Source of the DNA: Alnus glutinosa
Taxonomy: Eukaryota; Streptophyta; Magnoliopsida; Fagales; Betulaceae
NCBI RefSeq assembly: GCF_958979055.1
Contig: NC_084888.1
Span: 31,494,804 to 31,558,803 of the forward strand
Direction: 5' to 3'
Length of the DNA stretch: 64,000 nt
Shown here: piece after piece, positions 1 through 12,009 of the stretch
How the letters are laid out: every line of letters starts with the position of its first letter
How positions within the stretch are numbered: the stretch's first letter is position 1
Translations under genes and position numbers: made by a program
The notes under the pieces: model-generated
What the model saw: the letters and a program-made list of their open reading frames with translations, nothing else
Told to the model about the DNA's origin: nothing
The model's database searches: none

Positions 1-937
1 AAAAATAAAAAATTAAGGGTAAATTTTTTATTAGAATTTTTTTTTTAGGAAAGCCAATATAAAGGTTTTAGAGCGTATGGTGAAAATGCTTCAAGAGATA
101 GAATTGTAGCGTTCATTTGCTCTAAATAGCTTAAGAATGAAACTCCACCTACTTATTAGGCAGGCAACCACTATCGCTTTGGTATTTTCTTTTTATTTTT
201 TATTTTTTCTCTCTCATTTTTTTATTGTCTTTTCTCTTTTGATGGTTTAAGAAAATAATTAAAAAAAACCTGAAAATAATATTTAAAAAAAAATAAAGAA
301 ATGAATAAAAACTTTGTTTAAAGTTGTACTAAAACAATAATAAATAAAGTAAAAAATTATACTTTTTAGTTAAGTTAAAATGCATGGAGATATCTTTAAC
401 TCTTAAGACTGTCTGAATTTATATAAATCCAATCCTAATTCTACATACGCCACTGACCGAAAACGCATCACAAAAAGTAGAGATAAAATTGGCAATTAGT
501 CGGTCCTACAAATATCACGTGCGTAAACGATGACCATCCATTACAGCTATAAAAGGTTTCCCATCAATGGAGAATCCAGAAAATGACCAACGTACCCACT
601 AAGATCTCTTTCGATTTACGTATATCCTCGTGGTAGGTGGAGGGTAGTCATGTGATTCAGTTCGTATGGCACCTAAGGGTCTATGGCCTATTTATCCAAA
701 AAAACACATCCACGTCGAGGACAAAGTGGTTCAGAACACTGTGCAAAACATTAAGCAAAGAAAAGAGAACACCGCGAACAGAACAAGAAACTTACAAAGA
801 GAAAAGAGAAAATGTCGTTCTAAACCTTCTGTTGCTTGTTGCCGGTTACCACCCAAAACCATTCATCAGAAATCTGTCGTATTCTCTCTCTGTCTCTGTC
901 TCTGTATCAATATCTGCAACACAAATTCTCCCGTAAT
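1..937. other. AT-rich intergenic DNA and leader of the first gene
   Basis: No coding signal that I trust. The sequence is AT-rich with A and T runs up to about 540. From about 690 it becomes the probable transcribed leader of the downstream gene, with CT-rich stretches at 870-910. Short open frames starting at 637 and 666 overlap each other, resemble nothing known and stop before or inside the first intron. Confidence 0.5.
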
Positions 938-3900
938 ATGTGCACGACAAGGTATGGCCTAACTTTTTTGACAATTTCTTTTTTATTTTTGATTTGTTGC
1001 TTAACTAGTTGAAGAATTATGTGTAAATCTAACATGGGTTCGTTTCATATTTAACTATTATGGTCGAATGCATTGCGAAAGTTGGAAAGAAAAGCCATGG
1101 GTTTTGGCTCTTATTTGGAGTTTTTTTTTTTTTTTTTTTTGGAATTTTCCTTTGTTTTTGGTTGAATCTACGGTGTGTAATCGTGTATTTTTCCATTATT
1201 TTTTTTTTTTCCTTACAGAAGTTGTGGCCTTTCACTTAATTTATTTTTAGCAACGTCAATCAAATAAATATTATCTATAATTTGAGAATTTGAGATTCAA
1301 GATTACTGAATCAATTTGGTGAGCGGGTGAAGATATATGCTTGGATCTTGGAAGCTAAAAGATGAGTTCTTTGCTCATCTAATTCTTCAATTTATTTTGT
1401 AAACCGTGTTTGACATTATGAATGAGGAATTATATAGAATCTTTAGCTCAAAGATATATGGGTACTGTCTAACAGTCTCCTTTCGGGAGAGGGGGGAGGG
1501 ATAATTTATTTGGTTTTCATATGATTTGGGTTTAAATTTGTTGAGTATTCAGGTCTATGTTGAACAAGAGATGATTGCCAAGCTCTTTTATTGGGCATAG
1601 ATTGGGGGAGTAGTTAAAGGTTTAGCTTTGGAATAACTTGTGTATTGTGAAACAAAGAAATGAGTTCTTGCAGTTGAATGTGCTGACGGTTGATAGAAGA
1701 TATAAAGCATTAAAGTTGATGCTCGCATTTTTGGAAGCTCAGATAATGGAGGAGATAGTATGCAAATTGAATCTTGAAACTGTTTGGAGTTGGCTTGTTG
1801 TAAGTTTAATAGTTTACTATTTAGGATATTCATCTGCCACAGAGTCATTTTCATAACCTATTTGGAATTAGATGAAAATCAGATTATAATTTACAGGAAT
1901 ACCTGATTCAATGGAAGTTATTATTGAAAGGAGAAACCAATTTCAAGTACAGTAAATGAAGAGGGAATCAGTGTGAGAGGGAAAACAAATGAAACTTTGC
2001 GAAAGAATATCTTTCAAAGAGGAGAGTGCCATCAACGCATCCCATGGCCAATGAAAGTGTAAAAAAAAAAAAGTTGTTGGCGTTGGCATTTTATTTATTC
2101 GGTTCTTTTTAAGGGTGTAGGGGGGTTGAAATTCTTGGGAGTTTGCCATTAAATTTCGCATTATGGGGAAATTCTAGATGGATGATTAATATGTGAAATT
2201 GAATCAGATATGTGTAGTATAAATGCGTTGTAAACTAATGCATATAGCTTTCATGGTAAGATGCTCCGTTTTGTTTTCTTTCATTCTTTCTTTCCTTTAC
2301 AATGTCTATAGTACCGAAGAGCTAATTAATGCTGAGCAGTAGCTGTTTTGGTTACCTTGCTGTATTCCACATGACGATATCTGTTAATAGAACCTTAGGA
2401 TGGCTTCTGAAAAGGAACTCTTGTTAACAACCATTGTGTCATTGCAGAAGGGAATGGTCGTTCAGTTCAGGGACAATGGAGGTCAATACTGGAAGTTTCT
2501 GTTGTAACGGGAAGCAACCTTTGGAGCATTCTTTGCCTTCTGATAAAGAAAAACAGCCCACAGAAAAAGATTTGAGCACTTCCGTTTTTGTCAATCATGG
2601 TAAGTCTCTTGATTTAGGTGATTTGTGCTGAATAATGGATTTGTAAGCACAGGGTAGTTTCGTATGTTTCTGTTTCTTTTTCTTTTCAACTCTTTTTCGT
2701 TATTGTTGTAATCCATGCTTCAAATGCTGTTCTCTGAAGAATATTTGGGCTGAATGTATTAATGCAGCTGCAATTGCTTGGCAAGAGAGCAGAAGAAAGT
2801 GGGTGGGGGATCAATCTCGGCGACCAAAAAGAAAGGGAAAGGATCCAATTATAAGGTATACACTTTTCCCAAAGCTTCTTAGATACAATGGGATCAGTTG
2901 TTCTTGGAAATCCTATAGTTTTTATACGATCTATGTGCTTGGAAACATATTACTTTTAAAGCAAATGGTCATTTAGATTATCAAGCAAATGCTGTAGTTA
3001 CTAGTTAGGCATGAAAAGAAGCAGCATGGGAATCCTACTGAGACTTGACCCATGTCGGTAACTTAAGTGGCAGCACATGTGTTCTGGCTGCTGCATTTAT
3101 TAGCAGATGTAGGTGCGAATGTGGTCTATGATTAGAAATTATATATTTTTGCAGCCCCATTCTAGATAGCTTGTATAATTCTGAACTAAAATCTGTGAAC
3201 TTGCCAACTCAAAAGAACTTATTTGGTCTCACTTCTCAGAAGTACAGGTTTCAGCTTCATTATCAGACCTAGAGTCATAAAAAGAGGATACTGTTGTAGA
3301 TTAGAAAGAGAAAAAGAAAAGATTGCTGACATACCTTCAAGAGAACATAAATGTGTACAGATATGTGTATGCGCACACACACACACGTCAATATATATTT
3401 GCAATTGGTTTGTTTCTGTATTATAATATTCTATGGCTGTCATGGGGTTTGTCCCATGTTCTTTTGTAGCTACTCACTGATGATTGAAAGATAACTACAA
3501 AATTTCTCATTGCAGCTGGTCCATTGCATATGAAGATCTGCTCTTGACTAATGAGCCTTTCTCTGAGCCAATTCCTTTACCTGTAAGCTTCTTAATACAC
3601 ACAATGCATGCAAGTCCTTTTGTACCAAACATTTGTTTACTTATAATAGTAGCATAGGGTGCTTACACAGGCACATGCGTTCACGTGTTTGTGTGTGTGA
3701 GAGAGAGTCTTGGATTTGAAGCTTGAGAGAGTTAGAAACTTAGAATAGTAGAACCGTTCATATAATTGTTATTCAACTTTTTCTACATAGCATCAAGATA
3801 TTCGTATTTTTTGTCTTTAAAATGATTCTGTGTTGCTCCTCTCTCTCTCTCTCTGTGCGTGCGCGCCTGTCTCACACAGACACAGAAAGAGACACAAAGC

Positions 3901-4315
3901 TTGTATAGGATAACCAGTCCACTAGTTCACAATATCATATTATGATATTTATCACTTTTTTACTTTAGTTTGTGATGATGTCTCCATACTAGAGTATGCT
4001 TTTATTTGTTATGGAAAAAAAATGAAAGGTGCTTCTATGCGTTATGGATTTTTAATGCTACGGAAAACTGAAAAAAGTTGTTCTGCTTTCATGAAGCATC
4101 TAAACACACCCAAGCTAGTTGAATAAATTTTGGAACTAATAGATTATAGTTACAATTTGGGACAGGGTATGTCTCGAATGTTTTATAACTTCCACTTTTA
4201 ATATTGTTCCTAAGATTTTGGAAGTGCTCATGTGGATCTGGTTGGTTGGTGGTTTGTGCAGGAGATGGTGGATTTCTTAGTTGATATTTGGCATGACGAA
4301 GGCCTTTTCGATTAG
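938..4315 (+). CDS. Gag1-like clamp domain protein (DUF4050 family), 5 exons
   Basis: Proposed exons are 938-951, 2448-2599, 2768-2855, 3516-3582 and 4262-4315. All introns are GT-AG, phases agree throughout, and the product is 124 residues. The C-terminal half is the recognisable part: FVNHAAIAWQESRRKWVG, then SWSIAYEDLLLTNEPFSEP, then EMVDFLVDIWHDEGLFD at the C-terminus. This is the pattern of the plant Gag1-like clamp/DUF4050 family, which usually ends in EMVDFLVD(I/V)W..EGLYD. No catalytic residues are known and the biochemical role is undefined. The start is uncertain: ATG 938 lies 14 bases before a donor and joins in frame across a 1.5-kb intron; ATG 2476 would instead give 110 residues with a purely non-coding first exon. 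Family members are often about 150 residues, so this is a short one. Identity of the domain is secure; the first exon is inference. Confidence 0.78.
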
Positions 4316-6420
4316 ATAGCTAATGATAATCTTTCAGTGGTAGGATGGAGGCTGATGAGTGATGCTGGATAGTAAAGTTGAACCCTTGACAGCCTGTTAC
4401 ACAGTCTAATTTCTTGTAGCGGATTCTTCCATTTGTTGAATGATGAAAAGCCTTCAATGTACTCAAAATTAACAACAGTGATATAGTCAGATTATCATTA
4501 TCACTCTTTTTTTCTTCTTTTTTTTTTGGATAATTAAGAGTTATAAGAGTTCACATTTTGTTGAACAGTATAGCTCTCATTTGATTTGTAGTAAGATATT
4601 GATGTATCTCATTCAGCTTTAACTTATGAATACCCTTGAAGGCAACTGTGATCGTATTTGTTGCTTCACTGGCATCTTCAGGAAAGAGTCACACTCTCCT
4701 TTTGTCTTTGTGGCCTTGTCGTCCTAATTTTGTTTAGATTCATAATTTGTTCCGAGTCATTTTCCTCTGAAAAAAGGAAAAAAAGAAAAAAGAAAAAAAG
4801 AAAGTGCTTTGGGATTCTCCTGTTATCTGTATCATAGGAACTGCTTATTTCATTGTCTTCTTATTCTTTGCTGCAATATTGTAATATTAGTATCGTCACT
4901 CCATATATAATTTCAACACTTCTTTTAAATGATGTAAAGCAGCTTCCTTTAAATTTTTCTTGGACGCCTCTTGCAAGGGAATTGAGATCTATTCGGGCCC
5001 TACCTGCTCAGGTAGTCTCCCAAACAGGTGGGGTCTGAGCTGTTTGAACAAATGGAGCCTGAGTTGCCTCTCACATGAGACTGTGCAATATGGCAATGTA
5101 TTGCACTGGGATCCGTATCACTAGGAGTCTAAAGCCTTCAAGAAAGGCAACAGGCAACTACAGGCTTCTTAAAGATAGAAGTTAGCATGTTTCTATGGAG
5201 CATTTGGTACCATATATTTTAACTTCCAAAAGCATATGCGCTTGTAAAAGGTGGCTTTCCAATGCTCAACCAAATAGTACTGTGCTCCCTCTCCCTCACA
5301 TCACATGCCTTTTAAGTAATGAAGTGCCATTTCTTTTCTGTGCAAAGTAATGAATGTCTTTTGACAACTCATAAAAACCATGGGAGCATATCCCCTTGAT
5401 CTACTGTTTACTTTTAGAGTGACAAAATTCTGATTTAGGGTTGGACAATGCCTTGATTTAGCCTACTTATTTTAAGGAAAAGGTTAGTTTTTAAAAATTA
5501 CGATTTGAAATTAGAATGCGTTTGAGATTGCGATTTCGTAAGTAATAAGTGCGATTTTAAACTAAATTGCAGAACGTAAATCATTTGGAAACTGCGTTTT
5601 TAAAAATTACGATTTGAAAAAGTATAAAATATGCCTTTTCAAATCGCAGGTAAGATGATGCTTTTTTGAAAACGCAGAATTTTAAAGGCTAATTTGCGAT
5701 TTTAAAGGTTAAATTACGATTTTGCCAAACGCTTAACTGAGTTATTAAAAATCACTTTTTTTAATCGTACATTTTAAAATCGTTATTTTAAATCGCACCT
5801 TTTGAAAATCACACACCCAAACGAACCCTTAATCTTTGTATGAGGTTGAGCGTTGGAAAGAAGATCAAATTCCAAAGTATATTTCTTGATCAATATCAAA
5901 AGTTAATCTTTGTATTACAATTTTAATATCACATAAATGTTTTTTTTATTTGAATATATTGTCTAGATTGTCAAAATTTTATATCCAAAACCAATCTCAA
6001 ATTATATCTAAGTGAACAAAACACAATTTTTTTGGAATGGGTTCTTTCAAAAATTAAATAAAATTGGTTGGACTATGAACTTTTAAGAAAACTTTTCATT
6101 GCAAAAACCTAATAACTATTTTTAGGAAAAAAGAGCATAAAAATCCGTGGTTGTCGTCGAGGCAACCTTCGCTTACGCAGACAAGTCAAACCGTAAACGA
6201 CATCGTATTACCCAGCCCCCATGACTGAACGCTCTGTCATCTTTTCCACAAAAAAATAAAGACAGCTACTTTTCCTGGGAAACAAGCATGAAAATAATTA
6301 GATGCTTTAAGCCTAAGCAGAACATCATCTTCTGAAGTTCTTTTTCTTCTGAATTTTCTTCTTCCCCCCACACCACTCTTTTTTTTTTTTTTTTTTGTGG
6401 ACTAGAAAGGCAGAGAAAAT
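4316..6420. other. Intergenic DNA between Gag1-like gene and VPS24
   Basis: Contains the 3' flank of the first gene (possible polyadenylation region near 4440-4640), purine-rich runs at 4771-4804, one MITE-like repeat listed separately, and a CT-rich and T-rich leader (6330-6400) just upstream of VPS24. No gene seen. A 61-codon open frame at 4853 has no family resemblance. Confidence 0.5.
5512..5832. mobile_element. MITE-like inverted-repeat element
   Basis: The two ends are imperfect inverted copies. The left end has GCGTTTGAGATTGCGATT and, further in, GTGCGATTTTAAA. The right end, read on the minus strand, has TCGTTTGGGTGTGTGATT and GTGCGATTTAAAA. The interior is a series of GCGATTT/AAATCGC motifs in both orientations and has no coding capacity. 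The ending CACACCCAAACGAACCCTTA is typical of hAT-like non-autonomous elements of plants. The superfamily is inferred and the exact ends are approximate. Confidence 0.55.
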
Positions 6421-9400
6421 ATGGACAAATTTAAGAGCATTTTGAAGCCCAAACCGAACCCACAAGAGCAATTGAGAGATTGGCAGCGACGGCTCCGCCA
6501 AGAATGTCGCAACATCGAGCGCCAAATCAGAGGCATGCTTTTTATTTTTTTTATTTTTTGTTATTGTGTTTTTGTTCTTTTGGGTGGGAGTTCATATAGG
6601 TGATGTAAATTGTGATTCTGTGTCATGGGTGCTCGAGGAACTTATAGATTTGGGATTGTCTGATCTGGCGTGTTTATTAATGAATTGTGGCTGAAACATA
6701 TATATATATATTTTGTTATTTAATGGGTTTCGGGATCTGAGGTTTATATTGATGGGATCGTCTGATTTTGTATTTTGGTGATGAATTTTGTCTTAAAAAT
6801 AAAATTATGGGTTTTTTAGATGTCCAGAGAGAGGAGAAGAACGTGCAAAAAGCAATTAGAGAGGCTGCCAAGAGAAATGACATGGGTTCAGCAAAGGTAT
6901 TACCAATTTTCTTATTTTTGTTTCTTTTTTCTTTTTTCCTAATATGGTTAAATTATTCATGTATTGTTATTTTATTGGTTAACTTTTTCGATGTTATGGT
7001 TCCGTACCGTTTGTTTAAGATCATTCACAGAAGGAGGGATTTGTTATATTATTCATGGGTTCATATGTTTGATTTCCTTTCAAACATTAGCGATTTTGTG
7101 GCTTATTGGGTCGTTCCTTAGTTCATACAGTTCCTCGATCCATCTTCTTTAAACTATTTGTGGGTTACAACGGGTTATGCAATTGAAAAGAAATGCAGTA
7201 GGTAAGTGGCTAAGATTTTATCTTATTATTGCAAGTGTATTGTGTGGCCCAGGACACCTGTGCCTGGTTCAGAAAGCCACCAGATTTATGTCCTTTAGTT
7301 TTTATCTTCTGTAGTCATTTTTTTTGCCAACTTGATTTTGTAAATGAGTGACGTTTTGCTGTTATGGCCTTGATATATTAGTTTCAATCAGGAATTGTAG
7401 CCTCATTTCAAGATTAATGTCAAATAACATCTTCAGTGTCAATACCGATCTTATTGCAAGAGTAATTTAAAGGAGTGATAGGGCATCGAATAGGCGAAGC
7501 CCTCTTGCATGTTTGGCTAAGATTAAACCATCATATGGGCATCTGACTTGGAGTCTAGTTTTAGCCACTTTGGATACTTGGATCTGCTCATTACATTGAA
7601 TGTCTACTACTGTTAGTTGTAATTAACCTGTCATCTCTTCCACATATTCTATGTTCCAATCCTTATATGAGTTAAATTTTAGGCACTTGCAAAGGAAATT
7701 GTGATGTCAAGAAAGACTGTGAATCGCCTTCATGAGAATAAGGCCCAACTGAACTCAATATCTATGCACCTTGGAGAAAGTGTTGGTATGATGCTTCACA
7801 TATCTAAACATTCTTTATGATCTTCATGTAAACATGTGTATCATCTTGAGAAAAATAACATGTTAACTCGTCTTACCTATTAACTTAACAAACCTTGTTT
7901 TTGACTGTCAACTCAATGAAAATATTTCCATATTGGTCTCGTCTTTCTTTCGTTCTTTCTCTCTTCTCTTCTCTTTTCTCTTCTTTTTTGAGGACTTGGA
8001 TTTAACGTAATGGTTCATGTGCTTTGCTCCAGATAATTGTAGGGCTTCAATGTTAAGTTTTCTAAACCAATAAAACTAATTCAAAATAAAATTTAAATTT
8101 CCTTTTTCACACTTTATTGACAAAGAAGATTTCAGAAAGCAAATTAGAAAGGAATATGGAAAGTAAGACTGTCGAGTTAAATGTACAAGTATAATTGTTT
8201 TGTGGTTGACAGGCCTATAAATTGGACATGGCAGGAAAGTCTGCCATTAAGTTTATTTGTATAATATCTGCAAACAAATTAGTTTTGCTACTGCTTTATG
8301 GTTAAAGTCATAATTAGCTTTTTTTTTTTTTTATATTGACTTGACTTCCAAGCTGATTTTTTTTTTTTTGATAAGACTTGACTTCCAAGCTGATAATAAG
8401 CAACTGCCTATTTCTGTGAAGGGAGATTCTCACTAATGATTTTTTCTCTAGTTATCCTATGAACTCAATTCATAAGGGAAATCAGTTATTCAACTCTTTT
8501 ATCAACTTTCTATGGAAATTTGAATGGTCGTATAGATGTGATGTCAGCATTGAAAGCCTTGTCCTATGTGTACTGGTCTGTTGTGATTTTATTTACTCTG
8601 GGATTGTATAATGTTCTTATTTCACGGAGTTTTTATTTATTTTTTATTTATAAATTTTATTGCCATGAAAAATCTGAAATATTTTGTAGTGAAAGAGAAT
8701 TTTTATGTTCCATTGAAATTGCAGCAATTGCCCGTACAGTTGGTCATTTGTCCAAGAGCGCAGAGGTCATGAAAATTGTCAATAATCTCATGAAAGCTCC
8801 AGAAATGGCATCCACAATGCAAGAATTCACCAAAGAGATGACCAAGGTAATATTGTTGCTTCACCTATGAGCAACTATTCTTTCATTCTCTTTATTGGTG
8901 AGAAAATGACTCGACTTTGTATCTTGTTATATTCTTTTGAAGTTCATTATTTCAGCATACCACTGTTTCTTTTTCGTTTTGTTTTCTCTGGGTGTGGTTT
9001 GGATGGCATGTTAGCATATCTTTGAATGCTCATAATCTTGTTGAGTGCTCAATGGGGCTTAACTAATATAGGGCTGTGCAAACCATTGATTTTCCGACTG
9101 CCAACCCGGTTCCGACCCGCTTGGGTTGGCTTCCGAGGGTAGGTGGAGGCGGCGTTGGAAACCCTTTCAGGTTTTAGACATTTCCATACCCGACCGGACT
9201 TTTATTTATTTTTTAAAAATATGCGTTTTGATGAAAGTCCAAAATGGAGTCGTTTTGAAGAAGCTATAAATTTGTTCGAAACCCTACCTGGCTGCGCATG
9301 CACTGTTTTGAGCCCTGTTCTCTCTCCCTCTCTGAGCTCTCTCGAATCTTCTTCTTTGACGATGACGAATCTGGACGAAGATGAAGAGACGATCTCTTTG

Positions 9401-10596
9401 TATTTGACAGACGAAGACGACAATGAAGAAGATGAGCAGATCTTCGTCGTCTTCGTCTATCGAAGACAGAGATCTTCTTTGTCTTCGTCGTCGTCTTTGA
9501 CCCTGGCCTAACTCCTACTATTCGACCGCTTCCGACTGACTTTTCGGAGGTGGAGGCGGCTCGGAAATAAACTCCTACTATCCCACCCTTAAACTAATGT
9601 TGTTTGGAGTCACTTGTCTTGCATATATGGTTTCCTGTCATTTGGCTGAACTCATCTTCTGTTCTATCCATTAAACATATTGACCGAGAAACTTAAAATC
9701 ATTTTTATTAGAAGTGCGTCAGTTATTATCCAGCAAGTTTTGATTGTTTTCATTTCTCATCGTTATCTATAAACTAGTAAGAGTGTATGAAGCATTGCTT
9801 TTCTATCACTTATTATTTGAAAAGAGGAGTCAAGACACCCCTTAAGTTGGGTCTCTGCTTTTAGAGCCATGTCTGATATTCAGTGGCAGCAAGGGACCCT
9901 TTGCATAGTAAGGTTTCAGAATATTCACTGCGTACCACTAGTTTAGGTGTTTTATAAGGAGTAATGTTATATACCACATTTTTATTCTCCAACTATTCCC
10001 TAATACTGATGTGGCAGTCCCAATCAACTATTGAATTTGATTTTATTTTTTTACAAGGAATAATTCAAGGGTTGGTTGGGACTGCTACATTAGTATTGTG
10101 AGATAGTTGTGGGATAAAAATGTGATTTCTAGCATTACTCTTTTCTAAATACTAGCTTTTGTTAAGGTTCTGTCCTTCTTGGTTCTCTTGATGTAACACT
10201 TATTTTTAATTCAGGCAGGGGTAATCGAAGAGTTCGTGAATGATGCTGTTGACACGGCATTGGATTCGGAAGATATAGAGGAAGAAACTGAAGAAGAAGT
10301 TGATAAGGTGCTGACTGAAATAGCTGGTGAGACGGCTGCACAGCTTCCGGAAGCTGTCAGGAAGGAAAGGATAAAGTTACCTGCCCAGAGAGCTAGCAGT
10401 TCACAACAAGTATGTAGAACTTTACTCCCTTAAAAACTCCTTTTTTATTATTTATTTATTTTAATTTTTTTAAAAATAAACCAAGGAGATAACCTCCGTT
10501 TTTGGAATTTTAAAGGAAGAAGCTCTTGCAGAGGGTGTAGACGATGAGGAAGAGCTGGAAGAGTTAAGAGCGCGGCTTGCTAAAGTGAGATCGTAG
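6421..10596 (+). CDS. VPS24: ESCRT-III subunit VPS24 (CHMP3 homologue), 6 exons
   Basis: Exons are 6421-6532, 6820-6896, 7683-7785, 8725-8846, 10215-10409 and 10516-10596, giving 229 residues, the usual length for plant VPS24. The protein polymerises with VPS2, VPS20 and SNF7 on endosomal membranes to form intralumenal vesicles. It shows the Snf7 fold layout: a basic N-terminal helix (residues 1-45, LRDWQRRLRQECRNIERQIR), a long helical core, an acidic stretch (DSEDIEEETEEEVDKV) and a C-terminal MIT-interacting motif (ELEELRARLAKVRS, about 216-229) that recruits the AAA ATPase VPS4/SKD1. Near-identity to Arabidopsis VPS24 through ISMHLGESVAIARTVGHLSK makes the call secure. The first intron begins with GC rather than GT. 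Intron 4 is enlarged by a hAT-like element and a MITE. Confidence 0.97.
6533..6819 (+). other. VPS24: GC-AG intron 1 of VPS24
   Basis: The frame and the conserved junction QIR-DVQREEK require the exon to end at G6532. The next bases are GCATGC, so the donor is GC, paired with a normal TTTTTTAG acceptor at 6819. No GT near this point preserves the reading frame. GC-AG introns are a minor but known U2-type class. Confidence 0.85.
8338..8394. mobile_element. Ultra-short retroposon scar (17 bp) with 20-bp target duplication
   Basis: The 20-mer GACTTGACTTCCAAGCTGAT occurs perfectly at 8338-8357 and 8375-8394. Between the copies lie only twelve T and GATAA. On the minus strand this reads TTATC plus an A-tail, the very end of the LINE 3' terminus seen elsewhere in the window. 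It lies in VPS24 intron 3. Confidence 0.75.
9069..9591. mobile_element. Non-autonomous hAT-like element in VPS24 intron 4
   Basis: Flanked by an 8-bp target duplication with one mismatch (AACTAATA 9061-9068, AACTAATG 9592-9599). Ends are TAGGGCTGTG and, on the minus strand, TAAGGGTGGG, a weak hAT-type terminal inverted repeat. The interior is much more GC-rich than the intron and contains inverted GAAGACGA/TCGTCTTC tracts and repeated GGTGGAGGCGG motifs. There is no transposase; the 122-codon open frame inside is low-complexity. Confidence 0.7.
9960..10139. mobile_element. MITE with long terminal inverted repeats
   Basis: The left end AGTAATGTTATATACCACAT and right end (minus strand AGTAATGCTAGAAATCACAT) are inverted copies extending about 70 bp, through ACTGATGTGGCAGTCCCAA and its complement. 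The element is about 180 bp and folds into one hairpin. Related copies occur near 36295-36475 and 42695-42834. Confidence 0.8.
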
Positions 10597-10950
10597 ATTT
10601 TTACAGTGTTATTATTGCCTAATCACTCAGAATTAGAGAAAAAGTGAGTGTGTATAAAGTAGGGTTTAAGCCAATTGTTCTGTTTGAGATTGTAGGGCTT
10701 CAAACCCAGCATACCTCATTATGATTGAAGATAGTTCGTAGCAAAGTTACACATGTTCTCATGTGTAATATGTCATGCCCTCTTACTAACAACTTTTTTT
10801 CTAATATAAATCAATTAGTGAAGTCTATTGATGATTTTTCTTTATTCTATAGCTTCTTGCCATGTTAAATTCATATAAATAGCCTGCCTGTTTTGGGTCA
10901 AGCTTAAACTTGTAAGACTTGCCTTGCAAACATGTGTTTGTCGATGCTTC

Positions 10951-11014
10951 AAAGAAAGGCTATCAACTATATATTTTTTTTTTTGATAAGTAAAGAAAGG
11001 CTATCAACTATATA
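10951..11014. mobile_element. Ultra-short retroposon scar (18 bp) with 23-bp target duplication
   Basis: A 23-bp sequence beginning AAAGAAAGGCTATCAACT is perfectly repeated at 10951-10973 and 10992-11014, separated only by eleven T and GATAAGT (10974-10991). It lies in the 3' flank of VPS24. Confidence 0.8.
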
Positions 11015-11215
11015 GGGTACGTTCTGCCAGTGCCTGAGTGTTGGATTGGTTTTCTCCTTTATTGTGCTTTTATCTTTCTTTTTCCGAATCCTTGCGGACA
11101 AGGGTATGTTTAGTAGGGGGGTTGTTTTGTGAGTTAAATCTTGTCTTGTGGTTGGAAAGTCCTGCTTTTTAATCCAATATTAATAATTAATTGCTATAAA
11201 TAGTATAAAACACGA

Positions 11216-12009
11216 GTCTCGTTCATTCCCGAGCTCTCCTTGCAGCCTTGTACAATACACCATCACAAGTGTTAGGCTTGCTCCATTTCTTTCTCCTCAG
11301 CCTGGGGGAGAGGAAAGGCCTAATCTTGGCCTTTCTTTGTCCTAACCGGCCTCTTTTTCGCTCCACCATCCCTCTCTCAATGAGTGAGACCCATGCACAT
11401 TCCTTGGACGACATATCTGAGCTTCTCAAACCCAGATCTGTATCTACCTCCACCTCTAACACGTTCTCCTCTCGCTATCTCTGGCCTCCCTTCAACCCAT
11501 CCCACTCCTCTTTCCCAGTGCATGTGCCTCTCTACCGTTCTCCCAAATCATTGGAGTGCAAGTGCTTTGTTGTTATTTTCTGCTGTCTACAGTCTCCCCT
11601 ATTACAAGTGTCTCTCATTTTGCTATGGAGACAAAATAAATCAATGTCCTATGAGCTTCATTTGTCGAACACCCCTCCTGTAGGACATTGGTAAGAAGCT
11701 CATTGTTAACGGCTCCAGATTTGTATTTTACAGTGCTTCATTTCCTTTTGCGGACTCCAAGTCCCGTTTTTGTTGCTGCAAATGTCATCTAAAGAAAGCT
11801 TTCTCGTGGTCTGCATAAGAAATTGCCTCTCAGGATGGCCTCTTTCTTGGCTTGCAGTCGAAGAAACATTGGACTGAGCCATTTTATGATCCATTTTTAG
11901 TTACTTGTTCTTTTCTTAAGCACTATATTTTATGTTTGGGGCACCCACCCCACTTGTATTTTGTTTCCTGTTTTAATAGAGTTAATCTTTGCTTAGAAAA
12001 AAAAAACAC
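11216..12009 (+). mobile_element. Probable retroposed fragment with A-tail
   Basis: A compositionally distinct, more GC-rich block inside AT-rich DNA. It ends in TTAATCTTTGCTTAG followed by ten A (about 11995-12006) and is bracketed by a short possible duplication AACACG. It holds open frames of 148 codons (11248-11694) and 99 codons with no family resemblance. I read it as a retroposon or retrocopied transcript; its source is not recognised. Confidence 0.4.

Noticed and set aside
6768-7152. 117-codon frame with hydrophobic segments, as a membrane protein
   Set aside because: It is exon 2 of VPS24 read into its T-rich intron; the hydrophobic run comes from intronic T tracts.
11248-11894. 148-codon plus-strand and 62- to 79-codon minus-strand frames as a gene
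   Set aside because: No family resemblance, overlapping frames on both strands, and the region looks like an A-tailed retroposed fragment.
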